Shown here piece by piece: positions 35,755 to 48,078 of a stretch of 64,000 nucleotides of DNA; within the stretch, counting starts at the first letter, position 1; the number at the start of each line of letters is the position of its first letter. The stretch spans positions 23,192-87,191 of the forward strand of contig SZWC01004940.1 of the NCBI GenBank assembly GCA_023375785.1, given 5' to 3'. The stretch is from Penium margaritaceum (lineage: Eukaryota; Streptophyta; Zygnematophyceae; Desmidiales; Peniaceae). A model generated the notes under the pieces. That model made no database searches, was not told the origin of the DNA, and saw nothing but the letters and a program-made list of their open reading frames with translations. A program made the translations under genes and the position numbers.

Positions 35755-36290
35755 TGCTACATACCGAATGTACACAAGTCCCTAATCGTTTCAAGTGGGC
35801 ATTTTTGTGATTACACAAATAGCCCACTGCACAGCAATACCTCGATTTTCACTCTGACGGTCAAAGGCAATTTGGCTAAGTTCCATCACCCCCCCCGACA
35901 GCCATTCTCTCACTTTCAAACAACTTTGACCAGATTCAAGAAGCGGCGATTGAACTGACACCAACTTTTGGTCAACTTCTCGACGCATCAAGAAATATCA
36001 AGATTTATAAAGAAGCATCTCACATATTCGCTGTCAATATTTGAAGCCCCCCGACTCCTTGGCAAAGTTTCCTGATCCAACTACTCACGACGCGACTCCA
36101 CACATATCACTTGACAATCGAACTGACGACCCCGAATAGATTTCATTTGTAACTCGACACTTTGATCATTTCTTCACTTGTCATCAAAGTACACTTACCG
36201 CTGTTTATGAATTGCTCAAGTGTCCCAAATTCTCAACCGTGTTCTGCATTGCAGCTTCAACCAGTTCACCATCTACATTTTGTTTGGCAT
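35755..36290 (+). repeat. gypsy D 5' LTR
   Basis: It starts TGCTACATACCGAATGTACAC and contains GTGGGCATTTTTGTGATTAC. Its 3' part (from GAAGCCCCCCGACTCC) matches the LTR tail at 49353-49636, its partner across the nested element. Confidence 0.75.
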
Positions 36291-36293
36291 AAA

Positions 36294-36309
36294 GCTTAGT
36301 AGAAGAGCG
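36294..36309 (+). other. degraded primer-binding site, gypsy D
   Basis: CTTAGTAGAAGAGCG sits where B has CTTGGTATCTGAGCG. About 11 of 15 positions agree. Confidence 0.5.
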
Positions 36310-36456
36310 TAAAGGTGCTGGAGAGGCATCTGAAGACTTAACCCATCCGGAGGACTACCTCGCACAAGCTGTTAGCGCATATTGCACGTCGAATTTGCAG
36401 ACTTTGCGACCACGATGTGAAGTAAGCAACCACATCCGACGACCAGCAGCGGATCT

Positions 36457-37600
36457 TTGGCGATGAATTTGACAATGGAGGAGCAGAACGTGCATATGCA
36501 TGCAAACCCTGAAGCTGTAGCAAACACTGGCATGGCAACCACAACCACTCCAACGACCAGTCTGGTCACGGATCAGGTGGCAGTAAACCAGCCACCTCTA
36601 TCGACAGCCTCAACATCTGCATCGGAAATGACAGGTGACACTGGCTGAAAGGCGCGGATCAACAAGGAACTAGTAAACCGTATCTCCACGCTCAAGGGGA
36701 TCAATGGCCATATGCTCCAAGAACACAACTTCGCGATGGACAATCTTTGAAAGGAAAGTGCGCGGGAGGTGGTGCTCACCAAGAGAAATACCCAACTCTC
36801 GAATAAAGCTAAGATTCGTCCGGCCCCACCCGAACAGATCGATATTGCAAACAACAAGGGACCAACAGTTCAGATGTAGCTGACGAGCTTAGAGATTTAC
36901 TTTACCACTACTTGGGTCAACAATGATCCAAAGATGATTGACCTTGTGGCCGCGCTTTTGTGTGGCACGGCATTGAGTTGGTGGTCTGACCTAAAGGCCA
37001 TCCAACGATTGTAGGAGACTGGCAAGGTCTCATCGTCGGCCAACAGTGCCCATCCCATGTCATCGACCGCGGGCGTTCCACCGTTAAAGAAGATAAACCC
37101 GCAATGGCAAGACGTGCTGATGTCATCAACCGACTGGAGCGAGTTCTCATGTGTAATGCTCACATGTTTGGGACGGCTAAACTAGAAGTCAGACACTCAA
37201 TACAAGCTCCTGCGTCTCCATTACCGATACAGCGTGGCAGATTTCCGCGAGATGATCACTGGTGCAAACATCATCCGCGACGAGCTCTGTGTTCGCTGCA
37301 ACAACTGCCTCAAATGGGACATCCGGCGGGTGATCGCCATCTTCAAGACATCCTAAATGAATTACCATGGATGATTGCAGTAGAAGGAAGGATCCACAAC
37401 GCTGACTACGACGCTCAGATCCAGGAGTCCTACAGCTAGCGGCCTCCCAACCACAATCATCGTGGGAATGGAAAAAATCAGTTGGGGGACTACTCAAATC
37501 TGATGGAAGTAGCACCGTTGAGCAGAGATATACGCACCTGCTACAACTACGAAAAAGACGGGCATATGACCAGCAAGCCAAAAAGGACGGAGAGTAGTAG
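36457..37600 (+). pseudogene. gypsy D gag with zinc-knuckle remnant
   Basis: The frame starts at 36463 or just before (MAMNLTMEEQNVHMHAN) and is interrupted by TGA and TAG codons. It reads on through NRISTLKGINGHMLQEHNF, LTSLEIYFTTTW and DLVAALLCGTALSWWSDL, the typical retrotransposon Gag core. The knuckle (37539-37580) reads C-YN-Y-EKDG-H-MTSK-P, with the second and last Cys lost. Confidence 0.75.
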
Positions 37601-37699
37601 AAACGTGAGTTGGGAAACGGCAAAGGCCAGGAGTGAAAGGCACAAAACTTCTCCGAGAGGAGCGGTCTGCACCAAACGATCATCCATTTGAATGGTTTA

Positions 37700-39210
37700 C
37701 AACGTCGCAAAGGGTTTTTGAGATCACAAAGTTTGTGAGGGGGTATGAGGACGACCAACCAGTGATACTGCTAAAGATGCATCCCCGAGGTTGTAAAAGT
37801 TGCAAAACGGTATCAACACTATTGGATGGAAGAGCCTTTCAGATTTTTGTAAGCAGCGACATGATTCAAAAGCTGGGTTTTTAGAACGAACCAGGGGTAT
37901 TCACAGGAAAAACCGTCCACGGGAGATTACAAGTATGGAGACTCCGAGAACCACTACAAGTACATGTCAGAGATTCAAGGGATATAACGGTCTTGAGGTC
38001 ATGTCCCATGAGTGTCCGACATCCCTCCATGGTCTGGAGGGATGTCGGACAAGATTTCATGTACCAGTACAATCCGCAAATCGACTAGGACAATGGCAGC
38101 GTCTACGTTGAAATCAACGATGAAAAGCAACAACTTCCATGCGTAGGACGGAAGACAATAGCAAGAGCAGCAGAGGTGGAAGCAGCGAAGGAAGCTGCAG
38201 TGATCAAGAAGCGACAACGTGTGTATCCGATACCGCTCAATATGACCAAGTACTGTATGCAACAAGGGGCTCGTGCGTGGCTTGTACAGCTCAAGCCAAT
38301 GGAGGAAGCAAAAGTAGCATCCGTTATCTCAACAACCTCATCAACCTCATCGGCCTCATCGACATCGACAAAGTTTGTGATGGTTCCTGAAGAGTTCGCA
38401 CCTCTCATCCAACAGTTTTTGGACGTCTTTCCTGAAAAACTCTTGAAAACCTTACCACCTCAACGCGACATCAACCATTGCATCAACCTGAAACCATGCA
38501 GCTGATCCACAGTTCGAGGGGCCTATTGAGTGATCGACCATGAGCTGACTGGGCTAGAAAAGCAACTCGACGAGATGTTTGGTCAAGGGTTCATCCGCCC
38601 ATCCACACAACCGTACGCCGCACCAGTACTTCTTGTAAAAAAGAAAGCTGGAAAAATGCGGATGTGTGTGGAATACCAAGAATTGAACAATGCTACTGTC
38701 AAGAACCGCTACAGTCTTCTATGTGTCAAAGAACTTTTTGACCGACTCCGAGGAGCTCAGATTTTCACCAAAATTGACCTATGCTTTAGTTATCATCAGA
38801 GCCGTATGGCAGACGCCGGCATCAAGAAGATGGCATTCTGAACACACCACAGCCATTTTGATTTCACGGTCATGCCATTTTCACTCACAAATTCCCTGGC
38901 GACGTTCATAGCGGCAATGAACAACACTTTCCACCCGTACCTCAAAGATATTGTCATGGTATACTTCGACAACATCCTGGTGAACAACCGCACCTAGGAG
39001 GAGCACGATGGACATCTTCAAAAAGTTATCTAAGTTTTACAAAGAGAGAACTTTTCCACAACTCTCGAAGTGGGACTTTGGTCGCCGTTTGATCAAGTTT
39101 TTGTGTCACGTCATCAACGGCGGATGGATCACCATGGGTCTAAAAAAGGTGGAAGCAGTCGCTAATTGGCCGACACTGACCAATGTCTGAGATGTTTGAG
39201 CTTTCCCCGA
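37700..39210 (+). pseudogene. gypsy D protease and reverse transcriptase
   Basis: The protease motif reads VSTLLDGRAFQIFVSSD. RT is almost full length: lead-in FAPLIQQFLDVFPEKLLK (38393 on), then 38530-38841 with LDEMFGQGFIRPSTQPYAAP, MRMCVEYQELNNATVKNRY and FTKIDLCFSYHQSR. The first catalytic Asp is kept. After a TGA comes HFDFTVMPFSLTNSLATF and VMVYFDNILVN, so the YxDD box is YFDN. A TAG follows at EEHDGH. This is the best RT of the array but it is not catalytically complete. Confidence 0.8.
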
Positions 39211-39253
39211 TTTCTATGATTGTTACTAGTGTCTCGTATGGGATTACGCCCGA

Positions 39254-40263
39254 GTGTCAGTTCCTCTCTCCGATCTCACTCAAAAAGAAAAGGAGTGGCG
39301 GTTGGGAAACATCGAACAAGAAGCGTTCACCGATTTGCGGTACGCTTTGACCTCGGTGCCAACCCTATGGTTAGTCGATCCAATGGTCGACTACGTCGTG
39401 GCTACAGACACCTCCGGCCGAGCCATTGGCGCGATTCTCCTACAAGATCACGGCAATGGAGAACAATCAGTCACGTATATGTTACAAGCATTGCATGGAC
39501 TATAACTCAACTTTGATGTACACAAAAAGGAGATGCTGGCGGTTGTACACACATTTAAGACATGGCAGTATTGTATTGCATGCAGTCAATGCATCGTACG
39601 CATTAACCATCATGCACTAAAATATTTGAATACGTAGCCAAACCTTTGTTGACGTCAATCCAGATGGATGGAATTCCTCTAATCCGGTTTCGACTACAAT
39701 ATTGAGTATTTTTCGTGCAAAACCAACCCAACAGATGGACTCAGGCATCAACTAGACCTGTTGGCTGAGGCAGTGAAACTTAAGTTGCAATGAGATCCGT
39801 ATCTTGAGAAGTTGTTCACACAAGGCTACGACCAACATGGCGGATATGACAAGGCAAAATTGTGGTAAACGACACATCCTAGTGGAGGTGACAATTCATT
39901 CACCAGGTGGTCGTTCTCCTGAACGGTGAACTACACCGCAGGCTGCTCAAAGAATGCCACGACACCGGTCCAGTTAGACATTTTGGAGAAGACAAGACGC
40001 AATATAAGCTGGCAAAGCACTACTGCTGGGACAAGATGCAAACCTACGTGGCCAAATTATGCAAATCATGTGACACATGTCATCAACAAAAATTCCATCA
40101 CTCGCGGCAACCCGGACTTCTGCACCCACTCCCGATTCCGACACAGCTATGGACCAACATCTCCATGAACTCTATCACTGGATTACCGGTCACACCTGAG
40201 GGATATGACGCAATCCTCGTGGTTGTCGCAGGTTTTCCAGAATATCTCCCTTCATTATAACAA
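39254..40263 (+). pseudogene. gypsy D RNase H and N-terminal half of integrase
   Basis: RNase H shows PMVDYVVATDTSGRAIGAIL, HKKEMLAVVHTFKTW and INHHALKYLNT, where Asp is usual before His. Integrase begins at 39907: HDTGPVRHFGEDKTQYKLAKHY and CKSCDTCHQQK, a complete H2C2 zinc region. The core start is SMNSITGLPVTPEGYDAIL, with VVVAGF in place of VVVDRF, so the first catalytic Asp is Ala. At 40263 the frame is cut by element E and goes on at 48951. Confidence 0.8.
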
Positions 40264-40963
40264 TGTAATGGCTGTATCTCCAGCTCCTGCACCTCTAGGT
40301 CGTTGTCGGAGTTCGCATAATGGCATCGTGAGCTCGCTCGAGGGATTTTCCCCTATGCGTTACTCTCGGGGAAATCTTCATCAATGACCTATGCAATGAT
40401 TCAATTCTCTAGAGGCCCATTTCTGTTTTTCCCTCACCCCCTAGTTCTCGGTAAAAAATGAGGGAGGTATTATCCCAAACTCGTGGGTTTGCACAAACTT
40501 CCGGTGTTGAAACTTGTAGTTTGTCCTAAACAAACCCGAGTATTGTTTTTGATGCGTCACAGGGAAATCGTCGGGTGCGAGGCACGATCGGCGATTTTGT
40601 CCCGACTTTTCTCGTGTGCCTCTCGCTCTCACCCTCACTCCCTTATCCATCTTCCTCGCTCGCTCGCTTCCAAGGAGGGCGAGCGAGAGGGTGAGGGCAC
40701 AAGGCCACAAGGCCGCGTCCTCGAGGCCCTCACGGCAGCTCAACCACCGATCGGACTGAGGCCCCGACCGGTGGCTGGCGGCTTGCCGGCTGGCGGCCGG
40801 CCGGTCACTTGGCCGGCCGGCAACTGTCCACTCGGCCGGCAGCCACGTGGCCAGTGGCCAGCGAAGTGCTGGCCAACGGCTAGCCCTCGCTAACATGAGG
40901 GGTGGTGCGCAACCACCCCTTGCTTCAACAAGGAGGGAGGACCAAACCGGCCCTCCCACTACA
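40264..40963 (-). repeat. gypsy E 3' LTR (left copy)
   Basis: Plus-strand ends are TGTAATGGCTG and CCCACTACA, 700 bp. It is GC-rich and full of inverted repeats in its right two thirds. It matches 48079-48945 along its whole length. Confidence 0.9.
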
Positions 40964-40976
40964 TTCTTCCCCACCT
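40964..40976 (-). other. polypurine tract, gypsy E
   Basis: On the minus strand AGGTGGGGAAGAA lies directly before the TGTAG of the 3' LTR. Confidence 0.75.
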
Positions 40977-41249
40977 ATTGTTAACCGTCTCGGTTCATGA
41001 ACAGCAATCAGGATTGTCTGATAGTGAGTCATCGACATTATGAAAGAAAATTAATGATTTCAATCACCGACTAAACATCAACACGTGTGTGGCACTTGGA
41101 CCTAAGCTTCAACTTGTCGGTTAGCACGGCTAGCGGCCTCCCCCTTTTAGGCTGGAGCGTCCGCACGACAACCATGTTGGGCGTCCCCAACCTCCTATGG
41201 TCAAAGTCCATGAATGCCACCCTGCGGTAATCTTGTTCACTTTTTTTAT

Positions 41250-41582
41250 TTAGGTCATATCCCCTGAAATGCGTTGATTTGTGCGAGCTGCCAACTTGCT
41301 CCAATACTCGTTGACTACCCTTGTGGGCAACCAAGATTCGGGCTTCCATGAGTTATGTTTAGGTCCACACCCGGCCAAATGAACGAGGTATTCCCTAACA
41401 ACCCACAAACGGAGTGTCCACTCTCGGTGATGGAGTAGGAGAAGAACCTCGTATTGGCCGTTGGCAGCAAGGGCTGTCACTTGTGGCTGAACAAATCCCT
41501 GTGTCGTGTATCGAGCCAGCAGGCTCACATGAAACACGTCATGTATCTTCATACTCAGAAAAAGCAGTAATAGGTATGCCAC
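41250..41582 (-). pseudogene. gypsy E integrase C-terminus with chromodomain
   Basis: The frame opens with MKIHDVFHVSLLARY, the integrase tail. It reads on through YEVLLLLHHREW into REYLVHLAGCGPKHNSWKPESWL, a chromodomain of the classical chromovirus type, where a Lys-Trp-Lys-Gly pattern is usual in place of HLAG. The frame is open to 41250. The upstream link to the integrase core is broken by shifts. Confidence 0.8.
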
Positions 41583-41911
41583 TAGCCCGATGTATGCAAT
41601 GATAGGAACGAGCCAATCGTCTTCGGTAGAAGTTTCTGCACCTCTGACAACTTTAGTCGAAGATTCCTAGTGCTAAGTAGCACTTTTTCACTGATGTCAA
41701 ACAAGACCTCACGGTGATTTTTGTTGGCATGTGCCTTTTTTGTGGCCGAGCAGCTTAAAGGTAATGCTTTTCCTCTTGTAACAAGGAGTCTATGCGCTCG
41801 GCAAGGCTTGAGAAAAAGGAACCTCTCCTCCTATACTTCCACTCTTCACCAATGGAGAGGGCACCACTGTTCAACAAAAATGGTGTGAACTATGTAGACT
41901 TGTTCACCGAG

Positions 41912-42420
41912 TTATTCATTGCAAAATCTGCCCGTGTTAGGAATTCGCCCGTCATTCATGGTAGGGTCCACGTACATGTGGAGCATTTGTTCTAGAGTGC
42001 GGTTCATGCGCTTTGTTTGTCCGTTGGTTTGGGGGTGAAATGCTGTCGATATTTTTGAGTCGCTGTCGGAGTACTCGTGTATCTTTTGCAATAAATCACT
42101 AGCAACTTTCATATTTTGATTGGAGATAATGTGCAACGGCAAGCCGTGGTACTTTGCAACACTCTCAAAGAAGAGACAAGCGGTCTCCTCTCCGTTCACA
42201 TCCGTGGTTGTAGGAATGAAGTGTTTCATCTTCGTAAAAAAATCCACAACCACTAGTATTATATCGTGGCCACGAGCGGTGTCCGGGAGACCAGTAATGA
42301 AGTCCATGTTGACGCACTCCCATGGAGTCCGAGGAATGGGAAGCTGTTGGAGGAGTCCAGGGTGCTTTTTGTTGCTAGCCTATTTTAGAAGACATGGGTC
42401 GCATGTCATGCAATACTAAC
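41912..42420 (-). pseudogene. gypsy E integrase core and zinc region
   Basis: The zinc region ends YCMTCDPC (near 42415) and is followed by PGLLQQLPIPRTPW. The core reads MDFITGLPDTARGHDIILVV and VVDFFTKMKHFIPTTT, with the first Asp kept. Then KYHGLPLHIISNQN has Asn for the second Asp, and FHPQTNGQTKRMNRTLEQML has Lys for the Glu. Two of three catalytic residues are therefore lost. Confidence 0.8.
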
Positions 42421-42699
42421 GGACATTGAAACTCCATCCTGGCACCAATACTGGTCTGAGGGTACTTGTCCGGTCTTTCAAGGTCCCACATGACCTACGA
42501 CCGACGGGTCATGAAACTGGGAGATAATCTTTGCTTGAAGGTGTCCCGAGTTTGGCAGAAAAACTTGTTCTCTGTGTAAAAACATTCGTGCGGTCTCTAC
42601 TAACCCCTACTTGTCGGGATTTTGAGAGTCTTGAAACCAAGAATCCACACAGTATCCCATCCAGATTCTAATGAAAAACCCGTTTTCGTGGATAATCTC

Positions 42700-43230
42700 T
42701 CAAGGTGGTTGTTGCAGAGGTGCAGGGGGCTCTTGTGTGTGCACCGTTGCTGTCGCAATGGCCACAAAACACCCAATAACCTTGGTGCTTGCTTTAACTT
42801 CCACAAGTTGTCGGCTTAGTGGATCAGCCACATTGATGCGGCCTGGCCGATATTCCCATGTGAATGGGAATGAGCTCAGGTATTCGCTCCAACGCACGTG
42901 TCGTCTTGACAGGTTCGGTTGTGTTCGGAAAAATACCAATGAGTTATGGCCGGTCAAGATCACCACACCCCCTTCAGCACCCTCGAGGTAGTAATGCCAC
43001 ATCTTGAAAGTATGTACTACTGCAAGGAGCTCTTGATCCCTAGTCATGTACCGCGTTTCCACAGGAATGAGTTTTTGGCTCTCATATGCCACTGGGTGAC
43101 CGTTCTGCTCATTCTGAGTCCTACTACCAAAATATTCCATCGAACCTCCCACGGTTGCAATGGATGCGGAAGAGCTAGGACGGGCGCTGAGGATAGAATC
43201 TCTATGGCTTTGAGAAAGGTGTTCTCGCAA
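42700..43230 (-). pseudogene. gypsy E RNase H
   Basis: A 176-codon open frame. The motifs are QNGHPVAYESQKLIPVETRY, TRDQELLAVVHTFKMWHYYL, ILTGHNSLVFF (Gly where Asp is usual), RRHVRWSEYLSSFPFTWEYR and INVADPLSRQ. It is the longest open domain of the element. The N-terminal catalytic Asp region lies in a shifted frame. Confidence 0.8.
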
Positions 43231-43319
43231 TCAAATGTCTATTCCCAGTGCAAGTATTTTTCTGTGAGCCTGGTTAGCATTGCTACCAAGGTCAAATACC
43301 CTTCCATAAACCATCGCAA

Positions 43320-44200
43320 GTAGTTTGTAAGGCCGAGGAAAGACCAAATCTGCCCATGATTTTCTGTGCATGGCCAGTCCACCACGGCTTGGACCTTTCG
43401 TGGGTCGACATGGATACCGTCCTTGCCAATGATGTGTCCAAGGTATTCAAGCTCACCTTATGCAAACTTGTCCTTACTCAATTTCTCATAGAGCTTCTCT
43501 TCCTGAAGGATTGTAAGAATATCGAATAGATTTTCTATGCGCTTTTCCATGGATTTGGAGAAAGCCACGATGTCTTCCAGGTAAACCAAGACAAAGTGAC
43601 CAAGTTGCTTGGCAAACGTTTGGTTAATTTCTCTTTGGAAGATTGACAGGGAATTTGTAAGCCCGAAGCATAACACTCGGAACTAGTAGTGTCCCATGTG
43701 CATTCGGGACGCAAACTTGGGCACATCATCTTCTGTGATGCGGATTCGATGGCACCCTTGAGGAAAATCCAAGGAAAAAAACATTTGCTCCTTGGATTTG
43801 GTCAAACAGGTCCTCAATACACGGTAAAGGGGAATCAAATTTTCACCGTGAGCTCGTTCAACGCCAGGTAGTCCACGTACACGCACAAACCACCCTCCAT
43901 TTTGTTCATGAAAGGGATTGGCGCATCGTATGGCGAGCTACTTGGCTTGATCCATCTTTTTGCAAGGTTCTATTTGATTTGTCATTCCGCCCCTCACCTT
44001 TGTGCTGGACTAAGGCGACACATGGGTCGAAATGGAGGAGTTGCCTCTGGTTGCACCGGAATCGTGTCACACAATTCCAGTGCAACCAGAGGTGATGGGT
44101 CTTGGAATACATCCGAGAACTCTCCCAATAGAGATTTAATATCTTGTGGCGTGTCTTCCTTCACGTCGTTCTCCACTTTTTGCAACTGAGCCAAGAAGTA
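43320..44200 (-). pseudogene. gypsy E reverse transcriptase
   Basis: On the minus strand the lead-in is IKSLLGEFSDVFQDPSPL (44194-43994). Then come FFSLDFPQGCHRIRI with the first Asp kept (43886-43683) and FGLTNSLSIFQREINQTF. The active-site box is HFVLVYLEDIVAFSKS, YLED instead of YLDD. EEKLYEKLSKDKF follows. The domain needs at least three frame changes. Confidence 0.8.
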
Positions 44201-44339
44201 TCAAAAACCTTGTCGAATACGTCTCTTGACCTGCATCGTAGACAAGCTGGCATGGACTTTGAGTTGGGTCAGTGACAATTCCGTACTCAAAATCAATGTA
44301 AAGCAACGCTATCCCTTTCAGATGATCAAACACTTTCAT

Positions 44340-44720
44340 CCAAAGCACATTAGAGCCTTGTTTTCACGGAGCTAGGGATTGCCTAGCACCACGTCAAATG
44401 GGTCAAGAAGGTTGAGTACCTTCAATGTGACACTCTCTATGTACCCTTGAATATAATTTTTTGATCGACAGGTACCGATCACGGGTATCATACGGTTGTC
44501 ACCAATGACAACTGCTCCATTCAATGGGTCATGCTTTAGGCCAACCTGTCAAGTAAATCCAAGGCTAATAAAGGATTCATCTCCTCCAGCAGTGTCAGCA
44601 AGTACGTTCATGGGAGCACCAACTAGGTGTCCTTTCAACTACATCATTATGTTACCTATACTCTTCCGAGTGAACATGCTCGACGAAGACAAGCCAAGTT
44701 TGTGATGAATACGGAATCGG
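44340..44720 (-). pseudogene. gypsy E aspartic protease
   Basis: Read on the minus strand, GHLVGAPMNVLADTAGGDES corresponds to the retropepsin loop, DTAG where DTGA is usual, followed by FISLGF. Later comes a LGNPWLRENKAL stretch that fits the second hydrophobic half (LGxxWL). A TAG lies just before the loop. Confidence 0.65.
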
Positions 44721-45147
44721 TTAGGCGGGTGCCGCAACTTCCATGATTCACTCATTCGAGTTCACATCTTGTGGGAATGTGTAAATTTGTCTAGCACGTT
44801 GTAGTTCTTAAATCTGACTCGGTCAAAATCATCGACCAAAGGTACCGCGAGCATGATTGAACTCACCGCTCTAAGGGTGTTTGCTTCAATCACTGCATCA
44901 CACAAATCTTGCACAGTGGTTGGTGTCGCCACCACTAAGCATGTTCCATGATGCATCTCCTCCAAAGATGCAAGGTTTAGTGGACAATGGCAGTTACCAA
45001 GCGTATAATGAGGTTCAACAAGAGGGAAGAAAACAATAGAGAAGTTTGAACTCGTCAAAAACTTGAATTATTTACCATCCTCGTCTAAAAAACCTAACCC
45101 ACACTCGTGATCCGGTTTTATCCCCGGGTGGTCCCCACTAACGTCAC

Positions 45148-47217
45148 TCAGGGATGGGGACAACCCACACCACGGCCTTGCCCGTTTCCACAGCCTTGCC
45201 TGTTTGCACGGCCGGGTCCACTGCCGCGACCCCGACCCCATCCACAGCCTTGTGGGCGGCCTCCTGCTGCAACATTCCCATGAGGTGCTGCTACTACGGC
45301 CAGCGCAGCGGCCTCTTGTCCACCACCAGTAGCCTTAGGGTATTCCGCCCTAAAGTGGCCAGGCTGCATGCAGTTGTGGCAGAGTCCATCACTGTGTTAT
45401 GTCGCTCATGCACTGTCTGCAGCTTGTAATTTCTGTGGCTATGCTTGTCGTTTGGGGTCTTATACCCACCAGTCTTCCAAACTGGAGGGTTTATAGACTA
45501 CTTGCCCTTGGCCCTACCCTACTGCCCCGCTGCCCCTCCAGTCCCCGCAGAGTCCATGCGCATGATGCGGCCTTGCTGTGCACACGTGTTTAGCCGTGCA
45601 TCTAAGTAGTGCTTCGAGTTTGCCGAATACATTTCACCCATTTAGTCCCACAACGCCTTCCAGCTTGTCAAAGCCTGGTTGATTGTAGTTGTGGTGGTTT
45701 TGTCCTTCAGCTTCTCACTAGCAATACCCTTGCAAAAGTACTCAATCAGCAGGCACTCTAGGTACTTGAAGCTCTGTGTCCCATCGCCCTCCGTGAAGCT
45801 TTCAGCTTCATCCACGAGTGTGGTGAACTCAAGTAGACTTTGAGCGAGCTACCCACCTGCCTAAAGTCCTTGATCTTATGGAAGGTAGGATGCGACTTGC
45901 TCAAGTTGGGTGCACTTCTTACGCATGATCACGCAAAAGGCCTCCCACGGCATAAGCTGCCGCTCAAGGCACGACTGCTGTGTACCCCACTCCTTGACCG
46001 CATACTTGAAGAGGTTGTCTTCAAGATGCGTCGTGGCAAAATCACTCCACTGAATAAGTGGAGCCTTGTGGACACGTAGAATGTGCTCCATGCAATTTAG
46101 TCAATTGGTCAGCTTCACGTCCTTTTGGGAGATCTCCACACTGTGGAGGAAGGACGTGTTCATGACCGGTCCCAAAGTCATTGAGGCAGGCAAGTCGTCA
46201 CTGCCACCGGCGGTGGCATCAACAGCTACGGCGCATTGCGATTGCTACTGCATTTGCACCTGGGTCACGCTCTACAACGCCTTGTCAGGGTCATTGCATT
46301 GACGACTTGCCTCAAGAGTGCAAGGAGACGCAACTGGCAATCACGGTTGAGATCTGTGATATTCTGCCCCAACGTGGGCCAGTAGGTTGGCAAATGGGAA
46401 CTTTAGATCTGATGTCGTCAGAGCATCGGTGATAGCCTCGAGGGCCTAACGTTGTCCGTACACCTTTACCCACTATAGAAGGGTACGGTTGTGTACACAC
46501 CTTCGAGGAGTCCCACCTTCCGAAGAAGGCAAAACTCCTCCATGACCCTTGCTTGGACGTTCGTTTGGCCCATCGCAATCACATCATAGGAAGGGGGTCC
46601 CTCCCTATTCCTCCAAGTGATGTTGCGTTACAACCGTTGGTGATGATCTTGAGTCGGCCCGCCATCTCGGCAGCCAACCCGACAAGCCTCCGGCGATGTT
46701 CGTGAATTACCTTCGCAATGATGTCGTCCGGCTCGTTCTTGCGCAAACTTCCTGCGTGACTACTTTTGACGCATTTTTTGCTCCCCACAGCCTTGCTACT
46801 GTCGGCCCCTTCAGGTGATCAGGCGTGCAGCTTGCCCTTCTCGAGTGATCGGCTCAAGTTTGCCGCACGAAGATGGCAATGATTGAGATCCTTGTCGCCT
46901 TCTCAATTGTCGCCATCGTGCTCTTTGTCGGGGTCCACGCCCGGGTGGTCTTCCTCAAGTGCGTTGTCCGTTGCGTGGGGGTCACCCACGTGTGCGTCGA
47001 CATGCTCGTCAAGAACTTTTCCACCTTCCGCACGCTTCTCAGTGTTGCTGAGGTTGGCGCCGGTTGCCTTCGGCGGTATGGTTGCCTTTGGTTTAGCAAC
47101 CGTGCTCACAGTAGCGGCTCCCAAAATTTGGAGTCCGCTAAGGGCGTGTGGTGAGACCGTCACCACCTTGCCCTTATTGATCTTGGACGGTCTGGCACTT
47201 GCCATCTCATCACCCAT
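45148..47217 (-). pseudogene. gypsy E gag with Gly/Arg-rich tail
   Basis: The start is most likely near 47217 (MGDEMASARPSKINKGKVV), with a hydrophilic acidic N-terminal part of about 100 residues. The Gag core lies at 46091-45876 (WSDFATTHLEDNLFKYAVKE), and upstream pieces are in other frames. The zinc knuckle near 45375 reads C-HN-C-MQPG-H-FRAE-Y, with only the last Cys lost. A Gly/Arg-rich stretch follows (GWGRGRGSGPGRANRQG), perhaps for RNA binding. Confidence 0.7.
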
Positions 47218-48078
47218 GCAACTAGCACGTGAAGACCGTTGTGAGGATCACCCCACAACTTTGATGAGGAATCGCCTCCCAAACTCTCCTTGCTCTCACG
47301 ATCGATGAGACAATCATGTATTCAATTTCAGTTTTCCTAGGCCACCATGATCAGCACAAGGGCGTGGATTCTGAAACTAGTCTTCCAAAGTCGTGATTCA
47401 CGGCAATTTGTAGCGACTAGAATCTAGGAAAAAAGGGAAATTGAAATACAAGGGAATGACAAGAAATGTGATTGCCGCTCACAAAACAAGGGCAAAGAGT
47501 GGGAGAGGAATTCTAACAATTCCTACCAACTCTTTCACTACCTCCTCCAACTTCTTGTCTTCCTCTTGTTTTGTGTCTTCCTTGACCTCATCTTGAGGCA
47601 TCTTCACGCATCTCCTACCCCTTGGCTGTGTCTTCCTTGTGCCGGCGGCGTTGGGATAGCTGCCAAAAATCTTCAAGTTCTCATCCTCCTTCTTTTTGGG
47701 CTGTTCTCAGGCCGTGAGAGCCCCTGGCTTTGGGAATAAACTCTCTCCCAGTTTTGGATGAAGGAGGGGGAAGGGAACATTGAAAATGGACGTAAAATGG
47801 TGGTTTTTGGGATGGACACTCTCCACCATGTCCAAGAATATTCCACCGACCTCCCAAGAGTGAAGAAGAAGAAGCTCAAAGGAGTTGGAAGGTTGAAGTA
47901 GAGCTCTTCAAGAGATTTCAAATGCACTTTTTGGTGCTTGGAACTAATTAGTATGGACGCCGTACCCCCCTTTGGAATTTCTATTACTGCTGCAGCTGCT
48001 CGTGGCGTTTTGTATTCTTTGTAGCTGCCGAAACTGTCGCACACTTGGTCGCGAGTGTCGTCCTGCCTTGACAACCAC
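47218..48078 (-). other. untranslated leader of gypsy E, with PBS-like site
   Basis: This lies between the 5' LTR and gag. Next to the LTR the minus strand reads TGGTTGTCAAGGC, a possible degraded initiator-Met primer site. Otherwise there are only chance frames and a purine-rich stretch near 47850. Confidence 0.5.
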
